This document shows positions 32,704 to 41,794 of a stretch of 64,000 bases of DNA, in pieces. Under the pieces are notes generated by a model, which was not told the DNA's origin, searched no databases, and saw nothing but the letters and a program-made list of their open reading frames with translations. Every line of letters begins with the position of its first letter. The stretch's first letter is position 1. The translations under genes were made by a program, and so were the position numbers. The DNA lies in contig NZ_FMHI01000004.1 of the NCBI RefSeq assembly GCF_900090145.1, positions 62,001 through 126,000 of the forward strand, written 5' to 3'. Origin of the DNA: Streptomyces sp. WMMB 322. GTDB taxonomy: Bacteria; Actinomycetota; Actinomycetes; Streptomycetales; Streptomycetaceae.

Positions 32704-33933
32704 ATGACGACACACGAGCACCTCCATCATCACGACCGCACGCCCAGCCGGCGGTCCCTGCTCGCCGGTGCGAGCGGCCTCCTCGTCCTCGCCTCTGCCG
32801 AAGGCACCGCGAGTGCGGCCGCCACCAGGACCGCCAGATCGTCCGACTTACCGGTCAAGCGCACCGGAGCCGCCCGGGGCTCCCGTCTCACCCAGGGCAC
32901 CACGCTGGTCCACGCCGATCTGCACAACCACACCGCCATGTCCGACGGCGACGGCGACCCCGAGCTCGCCTTCGCCTCGATGCGCGACGCGGGACTGGAC
33001 GTGGCCGCCCTCACCGACCACGCCACGCTGCTGTCGATCGAGGGCCTCAGCTCCGAGGAGTGGGACCGGACGGGACGCCTCGCCGACGCCGCCGACGACC
33101 CCGGCGCCTACACGGCCATCCGGGGCTTCGAGTGGTCCCACCCGCTGCAGGGCCACGCGAACGTGTGGTTCACCGACGACTGGGTCGACCTCGGCGGCGC
33201 CTCCGGTCCGGGCTCGCTCTACAGCTGGCTGAAGGACCGCAACGCCGTCGCCAGCTTCAACCACCCGGGGCGCGAGGCAGGCATGTTCGACAACTTCAGC
33301 TTCTCCGCGCGGGCGCTGGAGAAGATGGTCGGTCTGGAGATGTTCAACCGCGGCGACGACTACCTCTTCGACGGCTGGTCCGGCACCGGCCGCTCCCCCC
33401 TCGTCGCCTGCCTCAACGCCGGCTGGCGCACCGGCCTGACGGGCGTCACCGACGAACACGGCACCGACTGGGGCTTCCCCGAGGGCAAGGGCCGCAGCGG
33501 GCTGTGGGTCACCGAGAACACCCGCGCGGGCGTCTTCGAGGCGATGCAGGCCCGCCGGTTCTTCGCAACGCGCGTGTCGGGCCTGCGGCTTGACGCGGTG
33601 GCGGGCGGCGTCCGGATGGGCGGCACCCTCGGAATCTCCTCGGGCGACGTCCGGTTCACCGTGGACCTCGACCGTGGCCCCGAGTGGGAGGGCAAGCCCC
33701 TCAACGTCCAGGTGCTGCGCCCGGGTTCGCACGCGCCGGCCGTCGTGGACGTCATCGAGACGCAGTCCAACCGGCTGACCACGTTCACCGTGCCCCTGGA
33801 CGCGGCCGACGGCGACTGGATCGTCCTGCGCATCTCCGACCCGAGCCGGGCCAACCCCTCCCCGGGCCCCGCGGACCATCCGTGCAACGACTGGGGCGTC
33901 GCATACACCAGCCCGTGGTGGCTCCGGGCCTGA
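32704..33933 (+). CDS. Exported PHP-type (CehA/McbA family) metallohydrolase
   Basis: 409-aa protein. The N-terminus has a His cluster (HEHLHHH), then a twin-arginine signal RRSLLAGASGLLVLAS. The PHP domain follows: HADLHNHTAMSDGDGD with metal His74 and His76, ALTDHATL, IRGFEWSHPLQGHANV, ASFNHPGREAG and VTDEHGTDWGF. It would hydrolyse a phosphate ester or ester outside the membrane; the substrate is unknown. The C-terminal 100 residues are beta-rich. ATG at 32704 has no good ribosome site; TGGAAT lies 7 nt before it. Confidence 0.83.
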   Translation: MTTHEHLHHHDRTPSRRSLLAGASGLLVLASAEGTASAAATRTARSSDLPVKRTGAARGSRLTQGTTLVHADLHNHTAMSDGDGDPELAFASMRDAGLDVAALTDHATLLSIEGLSSEEWDRTGRLADAADDPGAYTAIRGFEWSHPLQGHANVWFTDDWVDLGGASGPGSLYSWLKDRNAVASFNHPGREAGMFDNFSFSARALEKMVGLEMFNRGDDYLFDGWSGTGRSPLVACLNAGWRTGLTGVTDEHGTDWGFPEGKGRSGLWVTENTRAGVFEAMQARRFFATRVSGLRLDAVAGGVRMGGTLGISSGDVRFTVDLDRGPEWEGKPLNVQVLRPGSHAPAVVDVIETQSNRLTTFTVPLDAADGDWIVLRISDPSRANPSPGPADHPCNDWGVAYTSPWWLRA

Positions 33934-33975
33934 CCGCAGCGCGTGGTTGGCCCCGTGGGGCCAACCACGCTGCGG
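33934..33975. terminator. Bidirectional terminator between PHP and GNAT genes
   Basis: CGTGGTTGGCCCC and its exact complement surround GT; after a one-base bulge CCGCAG pairs with CTGCGG. It starts right at the PHP gene stop and ends 14 bp before the GNAT gene stop. Core GGCCCCGTGGGGCC is shared with 11073-11086. Confidence 0.8.
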
Positions 33976-33989
33976 GGGCGGGAAGCCGG

Positions 33990-34850
33990 TCAGGCGCCGG
34001 CTCCGGAGCTGAAGTCCACCTCGGCGTAGTCCGCCACCTTGCGGTAACCGATGCGCTGGTAAAGGCCGTTGCTGGTGGGGTTGGCCAGGTCGGTGAAAAG
34101 CAGCACGTCCCGCACGCCTGCCGCCAGAGCACTCCGCGACACCGTGGCGGTGACCGCGGAGGCATAGCCGCGGCCGCGCAGCCGACGGGGCGTGAAGACC
34201 GGGCCGATCCGCGCCATACCTGCCGCGGTCCGGCTCAGCCCCGCCAACGCCACCGGCTGCCCGCCGTCCTCCCAGAGCGTCAGCCCGCCATAGGACAGGC
34301 GCTCCTCCACCGCGCGGCCGGGGTCGTGCTGATGGGGCCGGGCCAGCTCGCGGTCGAACTCTGCCCACCACTCGACGAGCAGCGCCCGGTCGGCCTCCCG
34401 CGCGGCGCGCCCGGAACCGTTCGGCGGGACGGCGGGTGGCAGCAACCGGCCCAGGCGGTAGAGGCGTTCACGGCGCCGCATGCTCCAGCCGGCTCCGGTG
34501 ACGCCGGCCCACGTGCCGGCGAAGCCCAGCGCTGCCGCCTCGGGCCCGAAGACCCCGGCCGGCCAGGACCTGTCCCGGCGGTACGCCTCTGCCAGCGGAC
34601 GGTGGGCGGCATCGGGCAGCCGGGTCAGGATGAGGCCACGGGGCGGAGTGCGCAGGAACGCGCCGGAAACGCCGTCCCTCCCGGTCCACCACCCGAACTC
34701 CGCCGGGAGGTCACCCAGGGCGCTCGGTCCTTGATGGCGCAGGCGCTCCACGAGAGTCAGCAGAAGCGTGTGCTCGGCGGGACGGGAGCACAGGAAGGCT
34801 CCCGCGGCTTCCTCGAAGGCCTCCATGTCCCGCGTCGTCGTCCAGACCAT
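33990..34850 (-). CDS. GNAT family N-acetyltransferase
   Basis: 286-aa two-part acetyltransferase. The C-terminal GNAT domain has VALAGLSRTAAGMARIGPVF and the acetyl-CoA loop PRRLRGRGYASAVTATVSR, then LLFTDLANPTSNGLYQRIGY. The N-terminal half (residues 1-140) is a degenerate GNAT-like lobe, as in other tandem members annotated as predicted acetyltransferases. Substrate unknown. ATG at 34850 with a purine-rich GGTGAGAATGGGG upstream. No operon partner. Confidence 0.87.
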   Translation of the reverse strand: MVWTTTRDMEAFEEAAGAFLCSRPAEHTLLLTLVERLRHQGPSALGDLPAEFGWWTGRDGVSGAFLRTPPRGLILTRLPDAAHRPLAEAYRRDRSWPAGVFGPEAAALGFAGTWAGVTGAGWSMRRRERLYRLGRLLPPAVPPNGSGRAAREADRALLVEWWAEFDRELARPHQHDPGRAVEERLSYGGLTLWEDGGQPVALAGLSRTAAGMARIGPVFTPRRLRGRGYASAVTATVSRSALAAGVRDVLLFTDLANPTSNGLYQRIGYRKVADYAEVDFSSGAGA

Positions 34851-35208
34851 GCCCCATTCTCACCGGCTCCCCCACGTCCGATCAGCCGGATTACGGCCGG
34901 CGGCCCGCGACTCGTGGCCGGCCCGTGGAGAACCGCCCCGGCCCGCCCCGGCCCGAGGCGCTGCATGAGATGCGGGAGCTGGGCAGCCCATGGAGGGGAG
35001 CATCGCCGGCGCCGGCAACCGCCGGACGGCAACACCCGAGACACCCTCGCCGTGCGGCAGGAAGCCAGCGCCGAACCGAACGCGAACCCTTCCCGCGGCC
35101 ACCGGCGGTCTCCGGCGCCGGATCACCGGCCGGCGGCCGGTCCCGTCCGGGCACGCACCTGGGCCACCGCGGCTGGCCGTCCCCGGGGAGACCGGCCACA
35201 TTGGGAGG
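34851..35208. other. Intergenic region before the PP2C phosphatase gene
   Basis: 358 bp. The phosphatase frame is open from 34990, but the translation is Arg/Pro-rich without similarity, so it is left out of the gene. No hairpin or clear promoter was seen. Confidence 0.4.
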
Positions 35209-36411
35209 GTGCGGGAGCAGACCAGGGAACGGGCGCTGCAGAGCGGGAGAGAGCGGCAGGCGGACAGGTGGGGCGGGCGGATCACGCGCGAGGGCCGCTT
35301 CACCGCCCAGGCGCGCGTGCGCCGCATGATCCTCCCGCTGCCCGTCGTGATGGTTCTCGTCGCCGTGGGTCTGGACCTGGTCACGGCTCCCACGCTGACC
35401 GGTTCCGCCCTCTTCTGTGCGGCGCCCCTCGTTGCCGCTCCCTTCTTCTCGACCATCGGCACCGCCTTGATCGGCTTGTTCTCGGTCGGGTCCGTCGCCC
35501 TCATGCGTGTACTCGATGAGATGTCCACCGGAATGATGGACATCGCCGAAACCTCTTCGACGGCCGTCGTGTCACTCGGGGCGGTCGTCATCAACCGCCT
35601 CCTGCGACACAGCCGCGCCACTGCCTTCTCCGCACGGACCATCGCCGAGGCCGCCCAGTTCGCGGTGCTGCCGGTGCCGCCCTCCCGCCTCTGCGGTTTC
35701 CAGGTGGCGGCGCGCTACCGGGCCGCGCAGATCGACGCACGCATCGGCGGTGACCTGTATGCGGTGCAGGAGACCCCGTACGGCCTCCGGCTGATCGTCG
35801 GGGACGTGCGCGGCGCGGGCATGGACGCGGTCGAGGCGGTGGTGGTCGTGATCGGGGCCTTCCGGGAGGCCGCGGAGCAGGAGACGTCCCTCTCGGCGGT
35901 CGCCGCACGCCTGGAGCACGCCCTGCACCGCGAGGGCCGGCGGCAGCACACCCGCCACTACGACGAGGCCTTCACCACGGCCGCGCTCGTCGAGATCCCC
36001 GCCGGACAGCCCGAGACGCTGCGCATCGTCAACCGCGGTCACCCGGCGCCGCTGCTGCTGTCGGCCGACGGCAGCACACGCTTCCTCGAACCGAGCGAGG
36101 CCGCCCTGCCTCTCGGCATGTCCGGGCTGGTCCCGGGCAAGGGAGCGGACTGCACCGACGAGGTCCCCTTCCCGCGGGGCACGCAGCTCCTCCTCTACAC
36201 GGACGGCCTGTCCGAGGCGCGGGACCGCAACGGCCGGTTCTTCGAACCGGACAAGGCGTTCGCGGGGCGCGCCTTCGCCGATCCGGAGACGCTCCTCGAC
36301 GCGGTGCTCGTGGACGTACAGACGCATACGGGCGGCGCGTCGGCCGACGACATGGCCCTGATGGCGGTCCAGCGGAGCCCCCGGGTGCGCCCGCACACTT
36401 CACGGCGGTGA
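35209..36411 (+). CDS. Membrane-anchored PP2C/SpoIIE-type protein phosphatase
   Basis: About 400 aa. After a charged N-terminus come two or three membrane helices (MILPLPVVMVLVAVGLDLVT; CAAPLVAAPFFSTIGTALIG). A PPM-type serine phosphatase domain follows from AAQFAVLPVPPSRLCGFQVA: the metal-binding IGGDLYAV, VGDVRGAGMDAVEAV, VNRGHPAPLLL, LLYTDGLSEARD and the closing SADDMALMAV. Such RsbU/SpoIIE relatives dephosphorylate anti-sigma antagonists. No anti-sigma gene is adjacent. The start is uncertain: the GTG at 35209 is preceded by GGGAG without spacing. Confidence 0.83.
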   Translation: MREQTRERALQSGRERQADRWGGRITREGRFTAQARVRRMILPLPVVMVLVAVGLDLVTAPTLTGSALFCAAPLVAAPFFSTIGTALIGLFSVGSVALMRVLDEMSTGMMDIAETSSTAVVSLGAVVINRLLRHSRATAFSARTIAEAAQFAVLPVPPSRLCGFQVAARYRAAQIDARIGGDLYAVQETPYGLRLIVGDVRGAGMDAVEAVVVVIGAFREAAEQETSLSAVAARLEHALHREGRRQHTRHYDEAFTTAALVEIPAGQPETLRIVNRGHPAPLLLSADGSTRFLEPSEAALPLGMSGLVPGKGADCTDEVPFPRGTQLLLYTDGLSEARDRNGRFFEPDKAFAGRAFADPETLLDAVLVDVQTHTGGASADDMALMAVQRSPRVRPHTSRR

Positions 36412-36540
36412 CGGTGGGTGCGGTGCGCCCGCGCACCGGACCGGGAACCGCGCTGTGCGGCCGAAGGCGGGCCGGGGATGCGAGCGGCGGCCATGACGGA
36501 CGACGGCGGCGCCGGCAGCGGGCCCGCTGCCGGCCGCCGA

Positions 36541-36580
36541 GGTGCCCGAAGACGCGCGGAGGCGCCCGAAGGCGCGCGGA
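36541..36580. repeat. 20-bp tandem duplication after dapD
   Basis: Two copies of a 20-bp unit beginning GGTGCCCGAAGACGCG and GGCGCCCGAAGGCGCG, 18 of 20 bases equal, 7 bp from the dapD stop. The surrounding 36412-36587 spacer has no gene. Confidence 0.8.
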
Positions 36581-36587
36581 GGTCGGC

Positions 36588-37595
36588 TCAGTTGTGGCTG
36601 TGCAGCGCCTCGTTCAGCCCGCCCCAGGAGCCGCTGCGCTGGATGACCTCGACCTTCCCGGTCGTGGAGTTGCGCCGGAAGAGCAGGTTGTCCGCGCCGG
36701 AGAGCTCCAGTGCCTTGACGATCGTCCCGTCGGGCAGCGACACACGCGTACCGGCCGTGACGTACAGCCCGGCCTCGACGATGCAGTCGTCGCCGAGTGA
36801 GATGCCGATGCCGGCCTCTGCGCCCAGCAGGCAGCGCTCGCCGATGGCGATCGTCTGCTTGCCGCCGCCCGAGAGGGTGCCCATGATCGAGGCGCCGCCG
36901 CCGATGTCGGAGCCGTCGCCGACGACGACTCCGGCGCTGATGCGGCCCTCCACCATGGACGTTCCGAGGGTGCCGGCGTTGAAGTTGATGAACCCCTCGT
37001 GCATCACGGTGGTGCCTTCGGCCAGGTGCGCCCCGAGGCGGGCACGGTCGGCGTCGGCGAGGCGGACGCCCTTCGGCACGACGTAGTCCGTCATGCGCGG
37101 GAACTTGTCGACGCTGGTGACGCTCAGGTGCTTGCCCGAGGCTCGCGCCGCCAGCCGCACCTGCTCCAGCCTGTCGACGGCGACGGGGCCGAGGTTCGTC
37201 CAGGCGACGTTGGCGAGCAGCCCGAACTGGCCTTCCAGGTTCAGCCCGTGCGGGCGCACGAGGCGGTGGCTGAGCAGATGCAGCCGCAGGTACACGTCGT
37301 GGGTGTCGGCCGGCTTGTCGTCGAGCGAACCGATCACCGTGCGCACGGCCACGATCTCGACGCCACGCACCGGGTCGGCACCCAGCGCCTTCGGCGCCGC
37401 CTCGCCCAGGGCCTCGGCGGCGCGCTCGGGGGTGAGGCGTTCGCTCCCGGCGGGCCCGCCGGGTTCGTCGACGAGCTCGGGGGCGGGGAACCAGGTGTCG
37501 AGGACGGTCTCTTCGCCGTCGCTCCCCCGGGAGATCGTGGCGAGCCCGACGCCGACGGCGCCGGTCGTACGGGTTGTGGTGGCTGCTTGCGTCAT
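36588..37595 (-). CDS. dapD: Tetrahydrodipicolinate N-succinyltransferase
   Basis: Transfers succinyl from succinyl-CoA to tetrahydrodipicolinate in lysine/meso-diaminopimelate synthesis. The 335-aa protein is of the actinobacterial type: N-terminal domain, then a left-handed beta-helix of hexapeptide repeats including the signature [40 protein letters not shown] and [21 protein letters not shown] 9 bp upstream (37604) is an alternative start. No Shine-Dalgarno; TAACGT (37603-37608, minus strand) lies 7 nt before the ATG, so a leaderless message is likely. Gene stands alone. Confidence 0.95.
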   Translation of the reverse strand: MTQAATTTRTTGAVGVGLATISRGSDGEETVLDTWFPAPELVDEPGGPAGSERLTPERAAEALGEAAPKALGADPVRGVEIVAVRTVIGSLDDKPADTHDVYLRLHLLSHRLVRPHGLNLEGQFGLLANVAWTNLGPVAVDRLEQVRLAARASGKHLSVTSVDKFPRMTDYVVPKGVRLADADRARLGAHLAEGTTVMHEGFINFNAGTLGTSMVEGRISAGVVVGDGSDIGGGASIMGTLSGGGKQTIAIGERCLLGAEAGIGISLGDDCIVEAGLYVTAGTRVSLPDGTIVKALELSGADNLLFRRNSTTGKVEVIQRSGSWGGLNEALHSHN

Positions 37596-37670
37596 GCCGG
37601 GCACGTTATCGGCCCGCGCACCGGCGGTGCCAACCGGTCCCGGCCCCTGGAAGACGCATCGGCCCGCGTC

Positions 37671-38270
37671 TCAGGTCTCGCCGGTGACACGCGCGAGCGT
37701 CGACCGCACCGCCCGGCGGTCGAACGGCCTGTCGGTCAGCAGCAGTTGCAGCAGCAGGCCGTCGATGAGGGCGACCAGGACGCGGGCCGTGGCGACGTCC
37801 GCCGTGTGCCTGCCGATGACCTCGACCATCTCGTCCAGCCAGGCCGCGGCCACTGGCTGGAGAGCAGGACGCCGCAACGCCGCGAGGTAGAGCTCGTACT
37901 CAAGGCGGATACGCCCGCGGCCGCCGTGCGCGTACTCCTCCATGAGATCCGTGAGCACATCGGCGAGGGGCCTGCGCTTCTGCGGCCCCGGCCCCTCCGC
38001 CGCGCTGCCCTGCGCCACGGGCTGCGCCTGCGCGGCCAGAACCTCCTCCCAGTCCTTCATGGCGCCGCGAGGCCCGCCGCAGACCTGCTCCAGGGAGGCG
38101 ACCAGCAGGTCGTCGAGGCCGGCGAAGTGGTATGTGGTCGATCCGAGCGGCACACCGGCCTCGGCGGCGACCGTGCGGTGGCTGAGGGCACCGATGCCCT
38201 TGAGCTCGACGATCCGGATAGCCGCGTCGATGATGCGCTCGCGTCGCTCCGGGTCGTACCGCCGCGCCAT
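37671..38270 (-). CDS. TetR family regulator of the SMR efflux operon
   Basis: 199-aa repressor. DNA-binding domain: RERIIDAAIRIVELKGIGAL, then VPLGSTTYHFAGLDDLLVAS as recognition helix; the C-terminal part has IRLEYELYLAALRRP and VLVALIDGLLLQLLLTDRP, the usual TetR dimer helices. Its ATG overlaps the stop of the SMR gene as TGATG, so the two are cotranslated. Two palindromes lie at the operon start; autorepression relieved by a cationic drug is the likely logic. Confidence 0.9.
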   Translation of the reverse strand: MARRYDPERRERIIDAAIRIVELKGIGALSHRTVAAEAGVPLGSTTYHFAGLDDLLVASLEQVCGGPRGAMKDWEEVLAAQAQPVAQGSAAEGPGPQKRRPLADVLTDLMEEYAHGGRGRIRLEYELYLAALRRPALQPVAAAWLDEMVEVIGRHTADVATARVLVALIDGLLLQLLLTDRPFDRRAVRSTLARVTGET

Positions 38271-38590
38271 CAGTGGATACCCCCGAGGTTGAGCACGACC
38301 ACGCCGGCGATGACCAGCACGATGCCGATGATCTTCGCGGCCGTGACGGACTCGCCGACGAAGACGATGCCGATCGCGGCGATGGCGGCGGTGCCTGCGC
38401 CGGCCCAGATGGCATAGGCGGTGCCGACGGCCATCGACTTCAGCGTCTGGGCGAGGAGGGCGAAGGCCACCAGGTAGCCGATGCCGGTGATCAGCGAGGG
38501 CCACAGCTTGCTGAAGCCGTCGCTGTACTTCATGGCGGTGGTGCCCAGCACCTCGGCGAGGATCGCACCGGCAAGCGTCACATAGACCAT
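38270..38590 (-). CDS. SMR family small multidrug efflux protein
   Basis: 106-aa four-helix small multidrug resistance protein. Helix 1 carries the essential Glu in AGAILAEVLGTTAMKYSDGF; GIGYLVAFALLAQTLKSMAV, GTAYAIWAGAGTAAIAAIGI and IIGIVLVIAGVVVLNLGG form helices 2-4. It exports quaternary cationic compounds with proton exchange. The ATG at 38590 gives normal SMR length; a start at 38608 would place part of the operator in the gene. No ribosome site; TACGCT lies 7 nt upstream within operator 1, so a leaderless message is likely. Confidence 0.92.
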   Translation of the reverse strand: MVYVTLAGAILAEVLGTTAMKYSDGFSKLWPSLITGIGYLVAFALLAQTLKSMAVGTAYAIWAGAGTAAIAAIGIVFVGESVTAAKIIGIVLVIAGVVVLNLGGIH

Positions 38591-38628
38591 GTGTACGAGC
38601 GTACACAACCATGTGTACGCTCGTACAC
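38591..38628. promoter_or_regulatory. Double palindromic operator of the SMR-TetR operon
   Basis: Site 1 (38591-38606) GTGTACGAGCGTACAC and site 2 (38613-38628) GTGTACGCTCGTACAC each have perfect 7-bp arms around 2 bp. The two sites are exact reverse complements, so the 38 bp are nearly palindromic as a whole. Centres are 22 bp apart, two helical turns. Site 1 covers the -10-like TACGCT and abuts the SMR ATG. Confidence 0.85.
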
Positions 38629-38843
38629 GACATTCCGCGCACCATGGCGTTCAGTCACAGATTTCCACCAGGGACCTGCGCGACCGCGGCACGCAGAAAC
38701 CCGGCCTGCGGGTCCTCCGGAACCACCCGGAGGACTTCCCGCCGCCCTGCCAGGTGTCGACGCGCCGGCGCCGAGCCCGGCGAAGCGCCCCGGGGCCACA
38801 CCCCGCAGGGGCCGTGGGCGTCGACGATGACCTGACGCAGAAA
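38629..38843. other. Spacer between the SMR operator and the suf terminator
   Basis: No gene supported; short ORFs here overlap both strands with no similarity. It should contain the -35 region of the SMR operon. Confidence 0.4.
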
Positions 38844-38879
38844 ACGGCCACGGCCCCGTCATCGTGGGGCCATGGCCGT
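38844..38879 (-). terminator. Rho-independent terminator of the suf operon
   Basis: Arms ACGGCCACGGCCCC and GGGGCCATGGCCGT pair at 13 of 14 positions around an 8-nt loop. Read on the minus strand the stem is followed by TTTTC, a proper U tract, 56 bp after the sufT-like stop. Confidence 0.85.
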
Positions 38880-38934
38880 CGGAGTCACGCCGGTCCGCCT
38901 GCAGACATGGCGGAAGCCGCGTCAGCGGCGCCGC

Positions 38935-39264
38935 TCAGACGTTGAAGCCCAGCGCCCGCAGCTGATCGCGTCCGTCGTCGGTGATCTTGTCCGGGCCCCA
39001 CGGGGGCATCCAGACCCAGTTGATCTTCAGCTCGTTCACGATGCCTTCGGTCGCGGACTTCGCCTGGTCCTCGATGACGTCCGTGAGCGGGCAGGCCGCC
39101 GAGGTGAGCGTCATGTCGATCGTGGCCACGTTCGACTCGTCGACGTGGACCCCGTAGATCAGGCCCAGGTTGACGACGTCGATGCCCAGCTCCGGGTCGA
39201 CGACGTCGAGCAGAGCCTCACGGACCTCTTCCTCGCTCGCGGGCTTCGCGGTGGTCTCGGTCAT
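38935..39264 (-). CDS. sufT: SufT/PaaD-type Fe-S cluster assembly factor (DUF59)
   Basis: 109-aa DUF59 (MIP18-like) protein that helps mature Fe-S proteins. Family motifs DVVDPELGIDVVNLGLIYGV and MTLTSAACPLTDVIEDQ, with the conserved Cys, are present. ATG has AGGAGA upstream and overlaps the sufU stop as ATGA. Last gene of the suf operon, before a U-tailed terminator. Confidence 0.92.
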   Translation of the reverse strand: MTETTAKPASEEEVREALLDVVDPELGIDVVNLGLIYGVHVDESNVATIDMTLTSAACPLTDVIEDQAKSATEGIVNELKINWVWMPPWGPDKITDDGRDQLRALGFNV

Positions 39265-39728
39265 GCGGTCTTCTCCTTTACCGAGTCCTCGCCCAGCGCC
39301 TGGGCGGTGGCGTCCTTCCATGCCATCCAGCTCAGCAGAGCACACTTCACACGCGCCGGGTACTTCGAGACCCCGGCGAAGGCGACGGCGTCCTCCAGCA
39401 CGCCCTCCATGGCGTCGTCCGGCTCGAGCTGTCCCCTGGACTGCATCAGCTCCAGGAAGGTCTCCTGGATGGTGCGTGCCTCACCGAGCTCCTTGCCGAC
39501 CAGCAGCTCGTTGAGCACCGAGGCACTGGCCTGGCTGATGGAGCAGCCCTGGCCCTCGTAGCTGACGTCGCGGATCGTCTCACCGTCGTAACGCACACGC
39601 AGGGTGATCTCGTCACCGCACGTGGGGTTGACGTGGTGCACCTCCGCGTCGCCCTCCCGCAGGCCCTTGCCGTGCGGGTTCTTGTAGTGGTCCAGGATCA
39701 CTTCCTGGTACATGGAGTCCAGCTTCAC
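39261..39728 (-). CDS. sufU: SufU Fe-S assembly protein
   Basis: 155-aa SufU, which binds zinc and accepts persulfide sulfur from SufS. The metal ligands are visible: Cys and Asp in NPTCGDEITL, Cys in GQGCSISQASASV and Cys in RVKCALLSWMAW. It has the SufU-specific insertion between the second and third Cys that separates it from IscU. GTG start (39728); no close Shine-Dalgarno needed if coupled to sufS, whose stop is 35 bp upstream. Confidence 0.95.
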   Translation of the reverse strand: MKLDSMYQEVILDHYKNPHGKGLREGDAEVHHVNPTCGDEITLRVRYDGETIRDVSYEGQGCSISQASASVLNELLVGKELGEARTIQETFLELMQSRGQLEPDDAMEGVLEDAVAFAGVSKYPARVKCALLSWMAWKDATAQALGEDSVKEKTA

Positions 39729-39763
39729 GAGTCAGTCCGTCCGTCCAGTCCTCTGCGGCCGCG

Positions 39764-41026
39764 CTAGGCGAAGAAGTTCCGTACGTGTTCCACACCCTCG
39801 GCCAGGGCATCCACCTCGGCCGGCATGGAGTACAGATAGAACGACGCCCGCGTGGTCGCAGGAATTCCGTACCGCAGACAGACGGGCCGTGCGCAGTGGT
39901 GGCCGACACGGACGGCGATGCCCTGCTCGTCCAGGACCTGGCCCACGTCGTGCGGGTGGATGTCCCCGAGCGTGAAGGAGATCGCCGCGCCCCTGTCCTC
40001 GGCCGTCGTGGGACCGATGAAGCGCAGGCCGGGAATCCGGCTCAGCCTCTCCACGGCGTACGCGGTCAGCGCGTGCTCGTGCTCCTGGATGCGCTCCATG
40101 CCGATGGACGACAGGTAGTCGACCGCCGCGCCGAGACCGACCGCCTGCGCGATCGGAGGCGTGCCCGCCTCGAACTTGTGCGGGGCGGGCGCGTAGGTCG
40201 AGGCGTGCATCGTGACCGTCTCGATCATCTCGCCGCCACCGAGGAAGGGCGGCAGGTCGTCCAGCAGCTCCTGCCGTCCCCACAGCACGCCGATGCCCGT
40301 CGGACCGCACATCTTGTGCCCGGTGAAGGCGACGAAGTCGGCCTGCAGCGCCTGCACGTCCAGCACCATGTGCGGCGCCGCCTGCGAGGCGTCGACGACG
40401 ACGAGCGCGCCGACCTCCTGGGCGCGGCGGACGATCGTCTCGACCGGGTTGATCGTGCCCATGATGTTGGAGACGAGCGTGAACGAGACGACCTTGGTCT
40501 TCTCGGTGATGACCTCCTCGACGTCCGACAGGTCGAGGCGGCCGTCGTCGGTGAGGCCGAACCACTTGAGCTTCGCGCCCGTGCGCTGCGAAAGCAGCTG
40601 CCAGGGAACGATGTTGGAGTGGTGCTCCATCTCCGTGATGACGATCTCGGTGTCGTGCTCCACCCGGTAGGGCTCGTCCGCCCAGCCAAGCATGTTGGCA
40701 ACGAGGTTGAGCGACTCGGAGGCGTTCTTGGTGAAGACCACCTCGTCACGGCTGGGCGCGTTGATGAACGCCGCGACCTTGTCGCGTGCGCCCTCGTACA
40801 GCGCCGTGGCCTCCTCGGCGAGGACGTGGACACCGCGGTGCACATTGGCGTTGTGCCGCTCGTTGTAGTCGCTCATCGCGTCGAGCACCTGGCGCGGCTT
40901 CTGGGAGGTCGCCGCGTTGTCCAGGTACACGAGCTTCTGCCCGCCGTGGACCGTGCGGTCCAGGATGGGGAAGTCCTTGCGGATCGCCTCGGTGTCGAGC
41001 AGACCCGGAAGCGTCACGTTGCTCAC
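39764..41026 (-). CDS. sufS: SufS cysteine desulfurase
   Basis: PLP enzyme, group II desulfurase, that takes sulfur from cysteine for Fe-S assembly. The 420-aa protein has VYLDNAATSQKPRQVLDAM, EMEHHSNIVPW, the Schiff-base Lys in AFTGHKMCGPTGIG and the active Cys in RVGHHCARPVCLRYG. The GTG start overlaps the sufC stop as GTGA. Delivers sulfur to SufU, encoded next. Confidence 0.96.
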   Translation of the reverse strand: MSNVTLPGLLDTEAIRKDFPILDRTVHGGQKLVYLDNAATSQKPRQVLDAMSDYNERHNANVHRGVHVLAEEATALYEGARDKVAAFINAPSRDEVVFTKNASESLNLVANMLGWADEPYRVEHDTEIVITEMEHHSNIVPWQLLSQRTGAKLKWFGLTDDGRLDLSDVEEVITEKTKVVSFTLVSNIMGTINPVETIVRRAQEVGALVVVDASQAAPHMVLDVQALQADFVAFTGHKMCGPTGIGVLWGRQELLDDLPPFLGGGEMIETVTMHASTYAPAPHKFEAGTPPIAQAVGLGAAVDYLSSIGMERIQEHEHALTAYAVERLSRIPGLRFIGPTTAEDRGAAISFTLGDIHPHDVGQVLDEQGIAVRVGHHCARPVCLRYGIPATTRASFYLYSMPAEVDALAEGVEHVRNFFA

Positions 41027-41787
41027 GAAGCGGCGCCCCCCTTCACGTATGCCTCGTAGCCCTCTTCCTCGAGCTTGTCGGCCAGTTCGGGGCCGCCGGA
41101 CTCGGCGATCCGGCCCTTGGCGAAGACGTGCACGTGGTCGGGCTTGATGTAACGCAGGATGCGCGTGTAGTGGGTGATCAGCATGGTGCCGACCTCGCCG
41201 CTCTCACGGACGCGGTTGACGCCCTCGGAGACCACCCGCAGCGCATCCACGTCGAGGCCGGAGTCGGTCTCGTCGAGGATCGCGATCTTCGGCTTGAGGA
41301 GCTCCAGCTGGAGGATCTCGTGCCGCTTCTTCTCACCGCCGGAGAAGCCCTCGTTGACGTTCCGCTCGGCGAAGGACGGGTCGATCTGAAGGCGCTCCAT
41401 GGCCTCCTTGACCTCCTTCACCCACAGCCGCAGCTTGGGCGCCTCGCCGCGCAGCGCCGTCGCCGACGTACGCAGGAAGTTGGAGACGGAGACACCGGGC
41501 ACCTCGACCGGGTACTGCATGGCGAGGAAGACGCCGGCACGGGCGCGCTCGTCCGGAGCCATCTCCAGGACGTCCTCGCCGTCCAGGGTCACCGAGCCGC
41601 CGGTGACGGTGTACTTGGGGTGGCCCGCCAGCGAGTAGGCGAGCGTGGACTTGCCGGAACCGTTCGGCCCCATGATCGCGTGCGTCTCGCCCTGCTTCAC
41701 GGTCAGGTCGACGCCGCGCAGGATCTCGTTCGGGCCGTTCTCGGCTTCGACGGAGACGTGCAGGTCGTTGATCTCAAGCGTTGCCAT
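41023..41787 (-). CDS. sufC: SufC ATPase of the Fe-S scaffold
   Basis: 254-aa ABC-type ATPase that drives the SufBCD scaffold; it is soluble and not a transporter. Walker A MGPNGSGKSTLAYSLAG, signature VNEGFSGGEKKRHEILQ and Walker B KIAILDETDSGLDVDAL are intact. ATG at 41787, 7 bp after the Rieske gene; its stop overlaps sufS. Confidence 0.96.
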   Translation of the reverse strand: MATLEINDLHVSVEAENGPNEILRGVDLTVKQGETHAIMGPNGSGKSTLAYSLAGHPKYTVTGGSVTLDGEDVLEMAPDERARAGVFLAMQYPVEVPGVSVSNFLRTSATALRGEAPKLRLWVKEVKEAMERLQIDPSFAERNVNEGFSGGEKKRHEILQLELLKPKIAILDETDSGLDVDALRVVSEGVNRVRESGEVGTMLITHYTRILRYIKPDHVHVFAKGRIAESGGPELADKLEEEGYEAYVKGGAAS

Positions 41788-41794
41788 GGGGACT

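Noticed and set aside
34990..35208. N-terminal extension of the PP2C phosphatase
   Set aside because: The frame is open, but the sequence is Arg/Pro-rich with no similarity, and no good ribosome site supports the ATG.
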